64,000 nt of DNA from assembly GCF_032362555.1 (NCBI RefSeq), contig NC_083522.1, positions 5,620,001 through 5,684,000 on the forward strand, read 5' to 3'. The notes under the pieces were generated by a model, which saw only the letters and a program-made list of their open reading frames with translations, did no database searches and was not told the origin of the DNA. Shown piece by piece: positions 1 through 11,790 of this stretch. This DNA comes from Amyelois transitella. Taxonomy: Eukaryota; Arthropoda; Insecta; Lepidoptera; Pyralidae. How positions within the stretch are numbered: position 1 is the first letter of the stretch; each line of letters begins with the position of its first letter. Both the position numbers and the translations under genes were made by a program.

Positions 1-654
1 ATGCAGTGGAATAGTAAGCAAATATTTGTTTTAACGATGAATTAAAGCGTTACAAGTAGGTTGCATAGAAATGGCTCATTCAGATTTTGACCCTAACCTC
101 TGAAGTCTAGACTATACTTATTAGGATAATTGATGTCATCATTATTCAAATTGAGGCTAGCAAGTCATTATTCTGATTGCTATTAGGATCAAACGATCAT
201 GTCAGATCTGTGATTTTCATCTAATATAATGATTATTGTTGTTTTGTACCTATAGAGGTACAAATAAGTACATTGCGTTGCGTCTAAACAAATATGTACC
301 TAAATCTGCGTTTATTATATCCAAAATTACAAATATTACTCATGATCACTGTTTTGATTTTTAAACACACTTTCTTAGAAATTATTTTTGAAAATGCAAA
401 AAGTAAAAGCCATTTTAATTTTGTGTGTTTTGGTCACTTTACTTCCATAATCTGTTCAAAATTTCTAGGTTGAAGTTGAGAATTTTGAGTCGCGAGGTAT
501 CCATTGACTTCTACTTCTCTACTCTCCAACGGCTACTTGATTCAAACTTCTACTGTGGGTCCTTCATTGACGGACACAACTTTTAAAAAGCGAATTTTAT
601 AAGAATTCCCTTGTCAGTTAAATGGGCAACTTATATTTAAGTTTGGGGTTCGTA

Positions 655-766
655 GTACACTCAACCGCGTATCAAGTTACCCTCCATGGAACTCTATGTG
701 ACGACGCATTATTATTTGAGGCGAATTTGTAAGTATTTTGAGTAGGTTAATGTCCTGTTGACTGCT
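655..766. mobile_element. short MITE, family M1 (copy 1, degenerate)
   Basis: This segment of about 112 bp starts GTACACTCAAC and ends GTTGACTGCT. It shares its interior (CAAGTTACCCT, GGAACT, GCGAAT) with the copies at 7640-7745 and 19421-19522. Its terminal inverted repeats are imperfect, whereas those of the 7640 copy are perfect. Confidence 0.5.
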
Positions 767-1008
767 CCTAGAGCCATTTTACATTTTTCAACAGCGCAGT
801 GCTGCCCGAATTTGAATTAAATCATTTCATCATAAACAAAAACGAAAATAATGAAAGATATCTCATATGTCATAATATCTAAGTTTGGTCCCAAGGTTCG
901 ACTGGCAGAGAATGCCTTGTGGATATAAGTCCATGTGTTCTACATTTTAAGTGCATAAAATTTTAAATTAATAATATAGCAAGCGATTTATTGGGCAAAT
1001 ATAACTAA

Positions 1009-1127
1009 ATGCCGTGTGGCTCCCGGCACCAATACAAAAAAGAATAGGACTCCATCTTTTTCCCATGGATGTCGTAAAAGGCGACTAAGGGATAGGCTTA
1101 CAAACTTGGGATTCTTTTTTAGGCAAA
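1009..1127 (+). repeat. SINE-like repeat family S1, 5' part
   Basis: This holds the 5' half of a family repeated across the window: a GCCGTGTGG head, GGCACCAATA, CCATGGATGTCGTAAAAGGC and GGGATAGGCTTACAAACTTG. The only copy here that keeps both head and tail is the inverted one at 12900-13144. It lies 62 bp downstream of the donor of the second cysteine-rich exon, inside its next intron. Confidence 0.6.
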
Positions 1128-1188
1128 AATTTTTATGAAAAATGTGAATTGGCTTTTATGATCTAGTCATCATCATCAGATAACATAC

Positions 1189-2111
1189 CATCCACCCGGT
1201 TGATACAAATCCGCTGGTCCTCCCTAAAAGCGGGGGTTTCCCGTCGGCACTTGCACGTGCACCCGTCGCCGCCCATCGCTGCTAGGGCGGTGCCGTGCGA
1301 CACCTCCATGCAGCGCGTCGGTCCGCAATCTGTGCCTGGAAATAAAAGAAAATATTGTTTTTTTTTTAATTATTTTAAACACTCATCATAGCGAAGAAAA
1401 TGACGCGAAGCGATAGCAGCAAAGAGTCTAAATTGCGATTACAAAAATTTAACGGACTGGAACATAAATACAACCTCCGACTCAACATCAGAGCCACGGT
1501 TCCCCACGCATCACACCTATCCTGGCGGAAGATTTTCCCTTTGGTGGAAGTCAAACCCGAATCTTCAGCTCCCGCTACACGTAGTATATCCCCACATTAT
1601 GATTATCTTATTTGGATTAATGTTATTGAATATGGTCTAAAAAGTTCATATTCTCTTAGTCGCCACCTTCGACATAATTAAAAAATAGATGGAGTTGGGA
1701 GGTTTACTGTTTATAAGTGCCGAGAACCACACGTTACTCAGATTCTGCAAAATACTTTTCATTAAAGATGTTGAATTAGCAAAGTTTTTGTTTGGAAAAG
1801 CAACTGGAAAGAAAAATTTAAAGTACTGAAACAATAAACTTACCAACAAGCGAAAAAATATCGCCTGAAGCAAGCCGCGTAACGTTAGCTAGCGCCATCT
1901 CTCCGACATTAGTCGAAGCGCTAAAAGCGCTCGTCACCATAATCAACAGCAATGCTAGTGCCATCTTTTGGAAGATTATCAAACCAAGTCGTGCATTCAT
2001 CTGTTCTTATTTCAATTTTAACCTGTGGGCGTCATTTTTTCTTTTTTCTTATGCCTTTCGTCCATTATTTTTGGTACTGAACGGAAGGCGTGGCGCTGTT
2101 CACGGGTTCAT
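1189..2111 (-). CDS. 5' part of a secreted, cysteine-rich protein gene (possibly shavenoid-like), partial
   Basis: Two coding exons join in phase on the minus strand. The first runs 2000 down to 1844 (52 codons plus one base, donor GTAAGT). The second runs 1335 down to 1189 (acceptor TTTCCAG, donor GTATGT, phase 1 at both ends). The N-terminus has a hydrophobic signal sequence (ALALLLIMVTSAFS). A start at Met1 or at Met13, just before that stretch, is possible. Exon 2 is GC-rich and cysteine-dense (TDCG, TRCME, GDGCTCKCRR, then TPAFREDQRICINR), so an extracellular disulfide-bonded domain is likely. The 5' UTR extends to a strong acceptor at 2111 (ATTAACTTTCAG) and holds a three-codon upstream ORF (2111-2100). 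Later exons lie left of the window. The resemblance to the shavenoid family is from memory and unchecked; the gene structure is much more certain than the name. Confidence 0.7.
1390..1575. repeat. dispersed repeat R4 (copy 1)
   Basis: The segment with ACAACCTCCGACTCAACATC, GGCGGAAGATTTTCCCTTTGG and CCCGCTACA reappears in opposite orientation at 14940-15060. It lies in the intron between the two coding exons of the minus-strand cysteine-rich gene. Its class is unknown; it may be a SINE or the end of a LINE. A 93-codon open frame across it is probably chance. Confidence 0.45.
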
Positions 2112-2148
2112 CTGAAAGTTAATAAGGATTAATGAACTTTTACCTTAA

Positions 2149-3990
2149 CCCTTAAATGGATGATTTTTTTTTCACGTTTTAAAAAAATATATTTGTGTAA
2201 AAGACGTGTATTACTGTCTAGGAAAAATTAGTAAAAAAATCTAGACATGAATTTACTATACTTTTTTTGCAATAATGTGAGTGTTGTTTATAAACAACAT
2301 TGCGCATTCATTGATGTTTTGCAAGTATGGATAAAAATAAGAGTGGATATTGTTTTTGAAATGTATTTATTTATTCTTCATTATGATATTTATAAAAACA
2401 ATTGCTTTTTTTCGTATCACATAAAGATACACGACATTTTTGGCACATTTTAAATATAAAGCCTGAACATTTCGGGAATTTGCACCTCTGCTGCTTATCC
2501 AGCCAAACTGCCCAATGACATGTCTGATCTAATCTGACGTCTTTCAAAGGAATTGCTTGAGCTGGTCCACGGAACTTCTTCATTACAAGTTCTCTTTGTA
2601 TTGTGCTCCGACTAGGTCGACCACGTTTAGCGCCATTTGCAGGTAGACCCAATTTGCAGAGGGTTTCAGCAAGTTCTAGCCTGAATGGACCCAAATTGAG
2701 AAGTTGATCATTTCCTTTCATATTATTTACCTTCTTGAACATAACCCATGAATTTATAACTGCGAGGTCCAGGAAATGATAAAATAAGCGCATCGTCCAC
2801 TTGCGGCTCTTGATTGTGATGTGATAACGACCTATAAATGAGTCTAATAAGTCCACGCCTCCCATGTGGGCATTGTACTCCTTGATTACTTTGGGGCATA
2901 GAATAGCAACTCTCTCTTTCTTCGATTTATCAAAGTGTGTGACTGTGGTTGCTGGTTCTGCTCCTACGTAAGTGGAAAGAAGGTTAACGGGCTTGTTATC
3001 TTTCCACACAACAGCACTTACGTCAATATCATCCACAGTCGCCACGTTTTCCTCATAGAATCCTCTGGGTACGTTCTTTTTCATTATAGTGTTTTTTTCA
3101 GGCAATTTGCAGTTTCTCAATCGGTTAACTCTTACTGTTCCCAGTGAGAAAATTCCTTCTGTGAGAAAATGCTTCCGGTATCTGAGTTTCTCCCCTAAAA
3201 ATAAGGCTGTCTTCAGCAGTAACAAGATTCCGTTTTCGCCAAACCAGAGGTCGTTTAGAAATCCCTTGTGATCTACTCTGGGGTGCTGCTTCTTCGGCTT
3301 CCAAAATAGGAGGGTCTGGCATATTTTCATCATTGTCGATGACAAGAGGAGGATCAGCATCCACTTTATCAGACTGGGCATTCTCACCTTCATCACTATT
3401 TTCAAGGTCTCGAAGAACATCTCGAGCTGTTTGATAATAGTGACCTTCAGCCTCTACTTCGGAGTCTGACCCGTCTAAGCCGTCTTCTGAATCTTCAAGA
3501 GTTTCTAAATACTTTGTAATTTCGCTTTCTAGTAATCGCGGCATGCTGAAAAGCAAAATAAAAATCCTTCACCAAACATGCGTTTATTTAGCAGGCAATG
3601 CGCATTGTAGTTTTCCTACAACATACCATATTTCGCCTTATTCAACAGTAGCATCAAGTTATTTTCAATGTTTTACTACATAAACATGCAATTGAAGATA
3701 TAATCAAGCAAATAAAAATATGTTTTATACTTACAATATATTTTATCAAAGTCCGAACACAGCTACAAAATTTAGTTTCGCGCCACTAGAAAACTTTTCT
3801 TCAAAGTGACATTTGACATTACCTTTTTTTCAGATGCATAAAAATATTGGATAGTGTCAACATTAAAGAAAGTACAAAATTCGTTCAGAAATAAGAACTA
3901 GTTGTCAAAAATAACAAAACATAATTAGAAGGTCAATTTTATCTGTGATGTTTAGTATGTTGTTTAAAAACAACATTATCCATTTAAGGG
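2149..3990 (-). mobile_element. piggyBac-like transposon, internally deleted, with TTAA flanks
   Basis: The element is 1842 bp and bounded by TTAA at 2145-2148 and 3991-3994. Its terminal inverted repeat reads CCCTTAAATGGAT at both ends. Near each end is a second near-palindrome (GTTGTTTATAAACAACA at about 2283 and GTTGTTTAAAAACAACA at about 3959). A broken piggyBac transposase lies inside on the minus strand. The TTAA duplication and CCC start are hallmarks of the superfamily. The termini look intact, so the element could be mobilised in trans, but it cannot make a complete transposase. It lies in the first intron of the cysteine-rich gene, just upstream of its acceptor. Confidence 0.9.
2374..3544 (-). 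pseudogene. piggyBac transposase, central catalytic region deleted and frame broken
   Basis: The N-terminal part (3544 down to about 3190) starts MPRLLESEI, is rich in Asp and Glu, and reaches ...RPLVWRKRNL, as is usual before the catalytic domain. The C-terminal part (about 3170 down to 2374, another frame) resumes at GIFSLGTVRVNRLR. It keeps the third catalytic aspartate context (HMGGVDLLD) and ends in a cysteine-rich zinc domain (RCKFPKC...MCQKC...LCDTKKSNCF). Full transposases have about 550-600 residues. Here the stretch with the first two catalytic aspartates is missing, so it should not catalyse transposition. The deletion lies roughly at 3170-3270. The 349-codon frame at 2371-3420 contains the C-terminal part plus unrelated codons upstream. 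Confidence 0.88.
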
Positions 3991-3994
3991 TTAA

Positions 3995-6900
3995 TAATAA
4001 AACATTTGGATATTCATACTCAAAATGTCTTACTTTCACTGTTTGAGAATAAATCTTAGGAATAATACACTGCATAAAGGATTTTTCCCTTATTTTATAA
4101 ATTTTTTAAAGAAAATTCCTTTTTTATTTTTAAATAACTTTTCAACCCACAGGCAAGGACCTCTGATTATGACATACAATAAAAATAAATGTATTTCAAA
4201 TATTTATTTCTTCTAAGGTAGTGCTAAAATTGCGATAGGTAAATAATCCTATTTCATATTTATTAGTAAAAATCCATAAAATCTATCGCCACTGGCGGCG
4301 TGCCTACGAAGGCAATAAACTTCACATATTTTTGAATGAACTCACTAACCAAATGTGTCTAAGGTATCAACGCTTAGCGGATGTTTTTTTTATTTATTAG
4401 ATTGAATTGGTTTTTTTTAGATTGAATATATAGAAAAATGACATACATAATCATGTCTATACAACAAAAACATTTTAAACTTTTGTTAATATAACCAATT
4501 GAAAGATAAATTACTAGATTCTTTATGCGACATAAATTTTATGTGATAAATTATTAAGTATAAAGGAATATTTATTTACATACTAGCGAATCGCCTTGGG
4601 TTAGCACGGATAGAATTTATAGATATAAACCTTATAAGTCTTCAGTCAAAAGGATTATAAAATTATTAAAGGTACCTAGTACTTAGTATTTACCCTTTGA
4701 AAACTATTTATTCGGATTACTTTAAGGATTAGAAAATAATTTCATTCACATGCCGTGTTAATCATCACCTATGTCTGTTTCTTAGCTTTACCATGAAACG
4801 GAATTTGATGTAGTTTTCACGATTACATACTTAGCAAATTTATTTATATATTTTATTTTTTTCTAGGAACCATTATGGCATAAAATTGTAATTCATTTGT
4901 CAGAGTAAAAGACATCAACGAGTAGACAAACATTAAACAAAATCTGTATAAAAAAAAAACTGGAACGAAATCTACACAGCAATCGATACATTCATTAAAT
5001 AAAAATATGCGAGAGAAAATCGTTATTTTAATACACTTTCGAAGTTTTACTTTAAGCTGTAAATTAATTATTCATAGCATTAGAAAGAAACCCGTTTTAC
5101 GGATTCAATTTTAGCCACTTTTTAAAAATTTTGTATTTTAGTACTTTATATTTAGAATTATTAATTTTGTTGCTAGAAACGACGATTAAGTACAAGATAA
5201 CGTCTTTTTATTTAATCACCCATACCTGTATACTTATAAAAGACAAGTATACTTATTAAGTGTTAAGTCCGAAGTACATGTATCGCTATGAAAGTAGGTA
5301 AAAAGGTAAGGTATGTTACTGGTAATTTTAATATGTAATTTATTTCCCTCTTTATAATTATGATTGGAGTCAGTTTTTGGTTTTTCTAGTATGTATTTAA
5401 ATTATGAATCACCTTAGAACAATAAAAAAATTGAAGACCCTGTGGAAGATACCTACTAATATATATGGTTTTATTTTTATACTATGGAAAATTCAGAGAG
5501 GGGTGAAAGGGAAGGCTTCTTCTCTTCAGTAAAACAGGACAAAATCGAAGCGAAGCGGGCAAAGGGTAGTTTATCTACCAACTTATCCATATATAAATCT
5601 TAAAGATAACTAGAAAAAAAAAACAAACTACTTATAAATGGCGGACTTTTATCAAAGACGTCCGATCGTTTGTTCGGTTTCCCATAAATCCTAATCAAAC
5701 TCCATTCCGAATACAAATGGACGTATCAACGAAAAAGAAGCTATAAACTAATCAGATAATCAATAAACAGACATGGCTATTACGTCTCGTGTTTTATTAG
5801 CTCATTCTGGGCCCTCGCCGGCGCGTTGATATTCGGATACTATCAATTTGATAAGTCAGTTCTGTTTTATGGTTTTTATATTGTTTTTGACACAATCGCT
5901 TAACATCTTTGTTGTGACAAACGATTAAACAGGTGTTTATATGAGTAATTTAATAAATTAAAATAACAGGTTGTGATTTTTTAAATAACTTATAAATAAT
6001 ACCTAATGAGAAACGTAACTAGAAGAAATTAAAATAAATTATGGGAAAGCCTTTTCTTTTTGGTGGTTAGTTACGATACTTTTATTTCACTTATTTTTGG
6101 GTGACACCTTTTTATGAGAATTGCTTTTTTTATTCATTACATGCTACATAACCAATATGATAAGCAATTTGCATAGCACTATAAATGTAGTATCAACAAA
6201 GCATTAATTTTAAAAGTACTCTAATACAATAATATATCTAATACGTCTCATTATTACAAACGAGTCTTATCAATTTTAACACATTTAAACCATCTCTTCG
6301 TCGGTAGCAAGGTATATTTGATGAGCTTTCAATAGATTTACAATTGATAAATTGTAAAATGTTATGCTGTTTTTCGTTTAATTTAATTTACGGTCAAAGT
6401 TCAATGATGCTACGAGTATAATGTAAATTACCTTTAAAAATATAAATTAAAAATAACACAGAAGAGAAATGAAAATAAATTAAGAGATTACAAAAATCGA
6501 GGGTAGAAATGAACAGGATGACGTACACTAATTGTCTTTTTTTTTTTTGCAAAACTAACAGTAAGAAACTTCAATCGCTAAAGGTACGCTACATATGAAT
6601 TCGCCACACATTTTGTAAGTTAAGAAATTTAAATACACAGTGAATGATCTGAATCCCGTGTCAACCACGGTTGGTGTTCAATATTACGCAACAACGACGT
6701 GTCCCCTCAGCGACAAGGCCAACCAAAAAGGAAATAAGTAGCGGGAAGATTCCAAGAAACAAAATTGCTCTAAATCGAATCGATTAAATGAACATGGGCG
6801 AAGTTTCACATAGCAGAAAGACCCTAACTGTTATTCTATAAAAAAGCGTTTACTTCCGGAAACAATCTCCAATTATAGTTGAGCAAGTGTGATATTTGTG

Positions 6901-7300
6901 TTTCTTATACTTAATTATATTATAACATACTTATAACAACATTACGACATATACTAATCCCTGGCACCTCGTAAACTCACTTAAACATACCTACATTTTA
7001 TATGTTACATGATCTTTAAGGAAAATTTGTATAAAAATTAGGGTAATGTGAAATATATATTTCAGTTAGTAATCGTGGAAGTAAATATTCCATACTTTCT
7101 ATATTTTGCCGTCTAAGAGCCAATTTACGGATGCTTCTTAATATCGCTATAAAGTGACGCTAAAAGTAGTCAATTCCCGTTCGGAAGTTTGGAAAGTAGT
7201 TTACTAAGGTAGATTTGTTACGGTGCTTTATCATTGAAATAGAATCCTCATACATTAAACATTGTGATACTTGTCTATATTTAAAAGTTTTTGTTGATTG
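3995..7300. other. AT-rich intronic stretch with no recognised gene
   Basis: If the first exon at 16.4-16.7 kb is correct, this is intron of the minus-strand gene. Open frames are short and of low complexity. The only notable spot is a small GC-rich block at about 5805-5835 (GGGCCCTCGCCGGCGCG). No splice-bounded coding exon was convincing. Confidence 0.5.
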
Positions 7301-7305
7301 CAATT

Positions 7306-7455
7306 GTAGTCTCTGCCTACCGTTTTAAAGGGAGGCCGTGATTTTTTTATGTTTATTTATTCAATATTGATAGAGACTAATAAGTAGTTTCTTCGAATAT
7401 TCTTCCTCCTGGCGTTAGTCCTGGTTGCATCTTCACTTCTCCGGAAAGTGTTCAA
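7306..7455 (+). repeat. LINE/SINE tail fragments (TAGTCTCTGCCTACC and GGCGTTAGTCCTGG motifs)
   Basis: Two motifs recur across the window. TAGTCTCTGCCTACC followed by a GTGATT block also occurs near 8905, 24049 and 39090, and inverted near 20655 and 32740. TTCCTCCTGGCGTTAGTCC is related to segments near 22054 and 60345, and inverted near 11714 and 38160. They look like 3' ends of old retroelements. The family name is unknown. Confidence 0.5.
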
Positions 7456-7639
7456 TAATGCTTATTAATTTATGTTACATTAATTTATTTGATGAGTAAA
7501 GAACTGAGAATTTGTAAAATATAATAATGCACAAATCACAGGGCATTTCGTTTCCCAACAAAAAGTCGACAGCCTTATTCTATGACATATCAATCGAACC
7601 TAAATGTGGTTTTCACGTTAAACTGGAACATGTCATAAC

Positions 7640-7745
7640 GTACAGTCAACGGCCTAGTCAAGTTACCCTGCACGGAACTTTAAGACGCGGTGAAAGAAGG
7701 AAATTCTCAATGAATTCGGATATATTGATATGCTGTTGACTGTAC
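7640..7745. mobile_element. 106-bp MITE, family M1 (copy 2), perfect 11-bp inverted ends
   Basis: It begins GTACAGTCAAC and ends GTTGACTGTAC, a perfect 11-bp terminal inverted repeat. The interior matches copies at 655-766 and 19421-19522. It is too short to code for anything and its superfamily is unassigned. Confidence 0.65.
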
Positions 7746-8197
7746 ATACGCAACCTTAATTGAATAATAATGCTTGCTTTCAATCATTGAATGTGAGATA
7801 TAGTATGTGCATTTATACAGTTTCAGTATAATTAACAGTAAATGTTGACAATTTGCGGCAAGCAAAGTCATCAAGAAACATGAATATGTCTTGCGTATCA
7901 TCGGTGTCAATAAAATGATCGTGAGATGAATGTGGGTGTCGAATAATTATTAATCGATCATTTTGTTGAACTGTGTTATTGAAATTCACATTATATCAAT
8001 GAAAACATGAGGGTCTATTCAGAAAGCTTGACAAGGTATATTAACTACTCTGTCTTGTCATCTTTTTAGATACCCTAAGCGACAGAAAGGGGGGATGATA
8101 AGCAATATGAAAGTTTTATTAAGTGCAAGCTTCCATGCTGGACTTTTTTAAATTAATAAACTCTTACATACAATAGTAATAAAATTTATTATTTCAG

Positions 8198-8286
8198 ACA
8201 ATATAACATGAACTCACTGATTGCTCGGAGCCTCCCTTTTAAGCATAGTAATACTTTTGTTAGGAGGCTCTCCTCCATATCTTACA
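8198..8286 (+). CDS. candidate first coding exon with a mitochondrial-type presequence
   Basis: A good acceptor (TTATTATTTCAG) precedes 8198 and a consensus donor (ACA then GTAAGTAT) follows 8286. From the ATG at 8208 it reads MNSLIARSLPFKHSNTFVRR then LSSISY, with one base over. The peptide has several Arg, Lys and Ser and no acidic residue, as in mitochondrial targeting sequences. No family is recognised. It lies in the proposed intron of the minus-strand gene, on the opposite strand. The nearest fitting continuation is at 9889-9914. It may be a nested gene or chance. Confidence 0.35.
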
Positions 8287-9060
8287 GTAAGTATAATACC
8301 ATTTAAAAACTATAATGATTTTTTTGTGGTCTAATGCTAACACTTTATTTCTTTATTTATTTTTCCATCCAGTGTGTTTGTCTGTCCTTCTAACTGTCAG
8401 CTAGTAAATCTATCAATCTCTTTTTCTCTTCTCAATTCCCGCGATTGTGTCTTCAAATAGAAGAGAAGAATACTACTAAGAGAAAAATACTACTCAAAGA
8501 ACTAGCATTAGACTTTTATTGAAAAAAAATTATTCCCCAATCACATTAAAGTAATGCGATAATACACTGACAAAATACATAACCACAACCGAGTTTAGTG
8601 ATATTTGACCTAAAGTTTTCACTCTGCGACCTTTCATAAATCAAAACACCGTTTTACATTACCATAAATTTGTTCCAGTTAGCACGTGTAACAAAATGTT
8701 AATTTTTATGACGTCAATGTCGTTATAATATGTAAGTGCATATTAATTTATATTGGAATGGAAGCGGGGTTGGAATGTGTGACAAGTTCTTTAAAAGGTA
8801 GAAGCATATTTCTATATTCTACATTATAATTAATACTCTGAACTGAAAAGAATGATTATGGATGAGCGAAAGTATTCAGGGAACGTACCAAGTGTTTAGA
8901 TTTAGTCTCTGCCTACCCCTCCGAAAAGAGGTGTGATTTTAAGTACCTAAAGAAAAAACATACGTCATGGTTTTGGTTGTCTGAAAGTGCTGTTTTCCTC
9001 ACGATGTTCTCTCTCAATTAGTAATAATAATTACACCGATAAAAATAAACTTTCTTCCAC

Positions 9061-9204
9061 AAATTCTTAGACAACAGACCGCTAAATTACTACAATTTAA
9101 ACAATGAATACAATTTTATTATAATAGTAATTTACTAATTATAATATATATATATAATAAGTAATTTCATAATAGAAATTTTCCGGTCTTTTGTCTAAGA
9201 ATTT
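9061..9204. mobile_element. 144-bp MITE with about 21-bp inverted ends
   Basis: The left end AAATTCTTAGACAACAGACC and the right end (inverted: AAATTCTTAGACAAAAGACC) differ at one position in 20. The interior is AT-rich with an (AT)n run. No clear target duplication is seen, so the superfamily is open. Confidence 0.7.
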
Positions 9205-9888
9205 ATCTAAACGATCATTGTTTTATAAGTAAGAAATAGGCATTTCCTGGGCGCTTTTATAGAGTCCCGACTAAAATATTGATTCACGATTCAAATCCTT
9301 TCGCGACTACGAAACGACTCTTTCCTGAATTACGTACATTAAAGATATTTTTACAGTTTGATTATTAAAGGATGCTCATATATAGTAAGAAATATGAACG
9401 TGAGGAACTTTGCATATTCAGGCAGCTGTGAAATCATTATCGAATATGGGTTTATTTCTTTTCATTTATTTTAATAATAACGTATCTACTTTCATTATTT
9501 CGGGGTCAACCTTTTTCATTATTGCGCTATTTAATATAACAAAAAATATCATACGATTGGTAAAGTATTGCAATTTACGAAAAAATGTATCGAAACCTTG
9601 ACCAGCCTACTTAAACTGAACATCCCAAGTTTGCAATTTGCTCTCTCACTATTGGGAAATCCTTAGCTTTCAAGAAATAGCCCTTTCACCACACGGGGTC
9701 AACTGAAAACGACATTTAAATGCACATAAAAAGAGACTTTAAATGATTTCGCCATATAATAGGATGGGTACAAAAATATATATACTTAGGTACCTTAATA
9801 TACACAAGTCAAAAGTGATAGTAATACAAATCGATGCTGAATTTTTTTTATTCTTATTTTCATTAACATATATTCAATAACATTTCAG

Positions 9889-9914
9889 TATGCACAAAAG
9901 ATCTCCCAATTTAA
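9889..9914 (+). CDS. candidate terminal exon for the 8208 start (ICTKDLPI, stop)
   Basis: A long pyrimidine tract and TTCATTAAC branch-like site precede the acceptor at 9888 (AACATTTCAG). In the phase left open by the exon at 8198-8286 it reads ICTKDLPI and stops. A polyadenylation signal AATAAA follows at 9918-9923. The joined product would have only 34 residues. All of this is inference from splice signals. Confidence 0.2.
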
Positions 9915-10301
9915 TTAAATAAAAAATCAATTTTTATTGCTTTGAATTTTGGATTCTGTGTCACAGATTTGAGTTTCAAATAAAAAATATTTTGCAATAT
10001 CGGAAGATACTTGGAAAAAATTATGCACGCAGATATTTTAACATATTTATTAGATATGTATGTATATGTCCGTCATAACTATGTTTCCGTATTTTCAAGC
10101 AAATCAGCTGATTGCATAAGGCTTGGACGTGAGCTTAACAACAGAATTATCTTGTGGACCGGGCGTAATTCTGTATTACTGTTATCTATTCCCGCTAAGA
10201 CAGTGGCTCTAAAACATTCACAAATAATGTTAAAGTTAATATAATGCAATTGTGAAAGTCATTCAATGGAAAAGGCTAATAAGCTTGAGGTTCCTCTTTT
10301 A

Positions 10302-10404
10302 CGCGATGGGCTAGCAATCTATCTTTATCTATCTATCTGAGTCTCAGCTATCTAACTGAACGTTTCAACATTTTCGAGACTGTTTGCTTTGTCGATCCCA
10401 TACG
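10302..10404 (+). repeat. SINE-like repeat S1, degraded fragment
   Basis: GCGATGGGCTAGCAA, CAGCTATCTAACTGAACG and TTTTCGAGACTGTTTGC match the 3' half of family S1. An (ATCT)n microsatellite sits inside. Confidence 0.5.
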
Positions 10405-11713
10405 GGTGACGATTTTGTAGGTTATTTAAATAGAAGGCTGGCTTGCATAATAATCTTCTAATCTTCTCCTTTCTCTGTGACTCTTTCCAATGTATTTGGG
10501 GTTCACCTTCGGAATATCTTTAATGTTTGCGCCTTTGGTTCTGTCATTTATGTCAGTAAACTATAATTGTTTGAAAGTATTTCAACTTCACAACCAAATA
10601 TCTTTTGGAAGTCCTCGGGGTTATTTTACTACTGGCGGGTGCTACATCATTTGTGTAATAGGGTAGGTGTATGAACAACCAAATTTTGCAACTAAGTGTC
10701 AATTTGAAAAAAAAATCTCGTCTCCATAAAGTTTCAAGTGAATAAAACATTAATGAACAAATTATGTCTGTAGTTGATGATTTTTAAAGATATGATAAAT
10801 AATGAAAAAAATATAATGAATCAAAATAGTATTTTCAAGTAATTGAACTTTAAGAAAGTCATAAATAGTCCCAGTTTTACAAACACTGTACATCTAAGGT
10901 AAGAAATAACTAGTCCTTGAGCTTGTTCTACACAAATCCATCGATATACCTACCTAATTACAGTGTGGAGATGTGATACTATGTTAATTTATATAAGATT
11001 TATTTATAATTACTTCACGTGACAACGAAAATAGTTCGTGCATGTAGGTTATGCGAAAGCGTTATAAATTCGAATAGATTTTTTCTGCAAGGATAGATAA
11101 TCTTCAAATATCAGGGTGAGCTATATTATCTTTAGGTCGTATGTTTGATAACGGCACTTATATCAAAGGATTAGATCAGGTAATGAATTAAATAATTATT
11201 TAATTTTGAAATAACATGTACCATAACTAACCGATAAACAAGACGTCGTTGAAAATGATATGTGAATCCAATATTCTATATGCGAGTCCAACACCGAACA
11301 AAGTGGATGGAGTAATGTCGGAAGGGAGTCCTGAGCCCTAAAGGATAATGGTAGTAGGTGCAACCGAAATCATTAAAAAGATGAAAAAGAGTATCTAGAA
11401 CCTTCGAAATGATAATCGTGATACATTACGCCGTAGAAGTCGTCTCGTCAAGTATAAAAATCCTGTCGAAAGTTGCGCAATGTTCTATGAAACGGAATAC
11501 CGAACCGGCAAGTTTGTGAACTGTATACAACGATTGCATCTTTATGCAACCGCGTTTTTTTAAACTTGTTATAGTCTCTATGATAAATGTTTATACCACA
11601 CATGCAATGAACAGTCGAGTGCAAAAGTCCATGTGTAACCATGATCCAAAACGGGTTAGGTTCTCCAACATGTTGCGATGGCAAGACAGGTGTCTCTTTT
11701 TGAAGAAACCTGA

Positions 11714-11790
11714 CTTCCTCACCTCGGACTCCTCTCCAGAGAGGTGAAGATGTAACCGGGACTAATGCCAGAAGGAGGCAAAGAAGACTC
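11714..11790 (-). repeat. retroelement tail fragment
   Basis: CTCCTCTCCAGAGAGGTGAAGATG and ACCGGGACTAATGCCAGAAGG are the inverted form of the motif near 7403 and 22054. The same motif at 38160 lies directly beyond a LINE C-terminal coding fragment, so it is probably a LINE 3' UTR. Confidence 0.5.

Noticed and set aside
1400..1681. 93-codon plus-strand frame.
   Set aside because: It crosses a dispersed repeat inside an intron of the minus-strand gene, with a related copy at 14940-15060.
8360..8420. Acceptor-like TTTTTCCATCCAG followed by a short open phase after the 8198-8286 exon.
   Set aside because: It stops after ten codons within a low-complexity TGTCTGTCC segment common in repeats.
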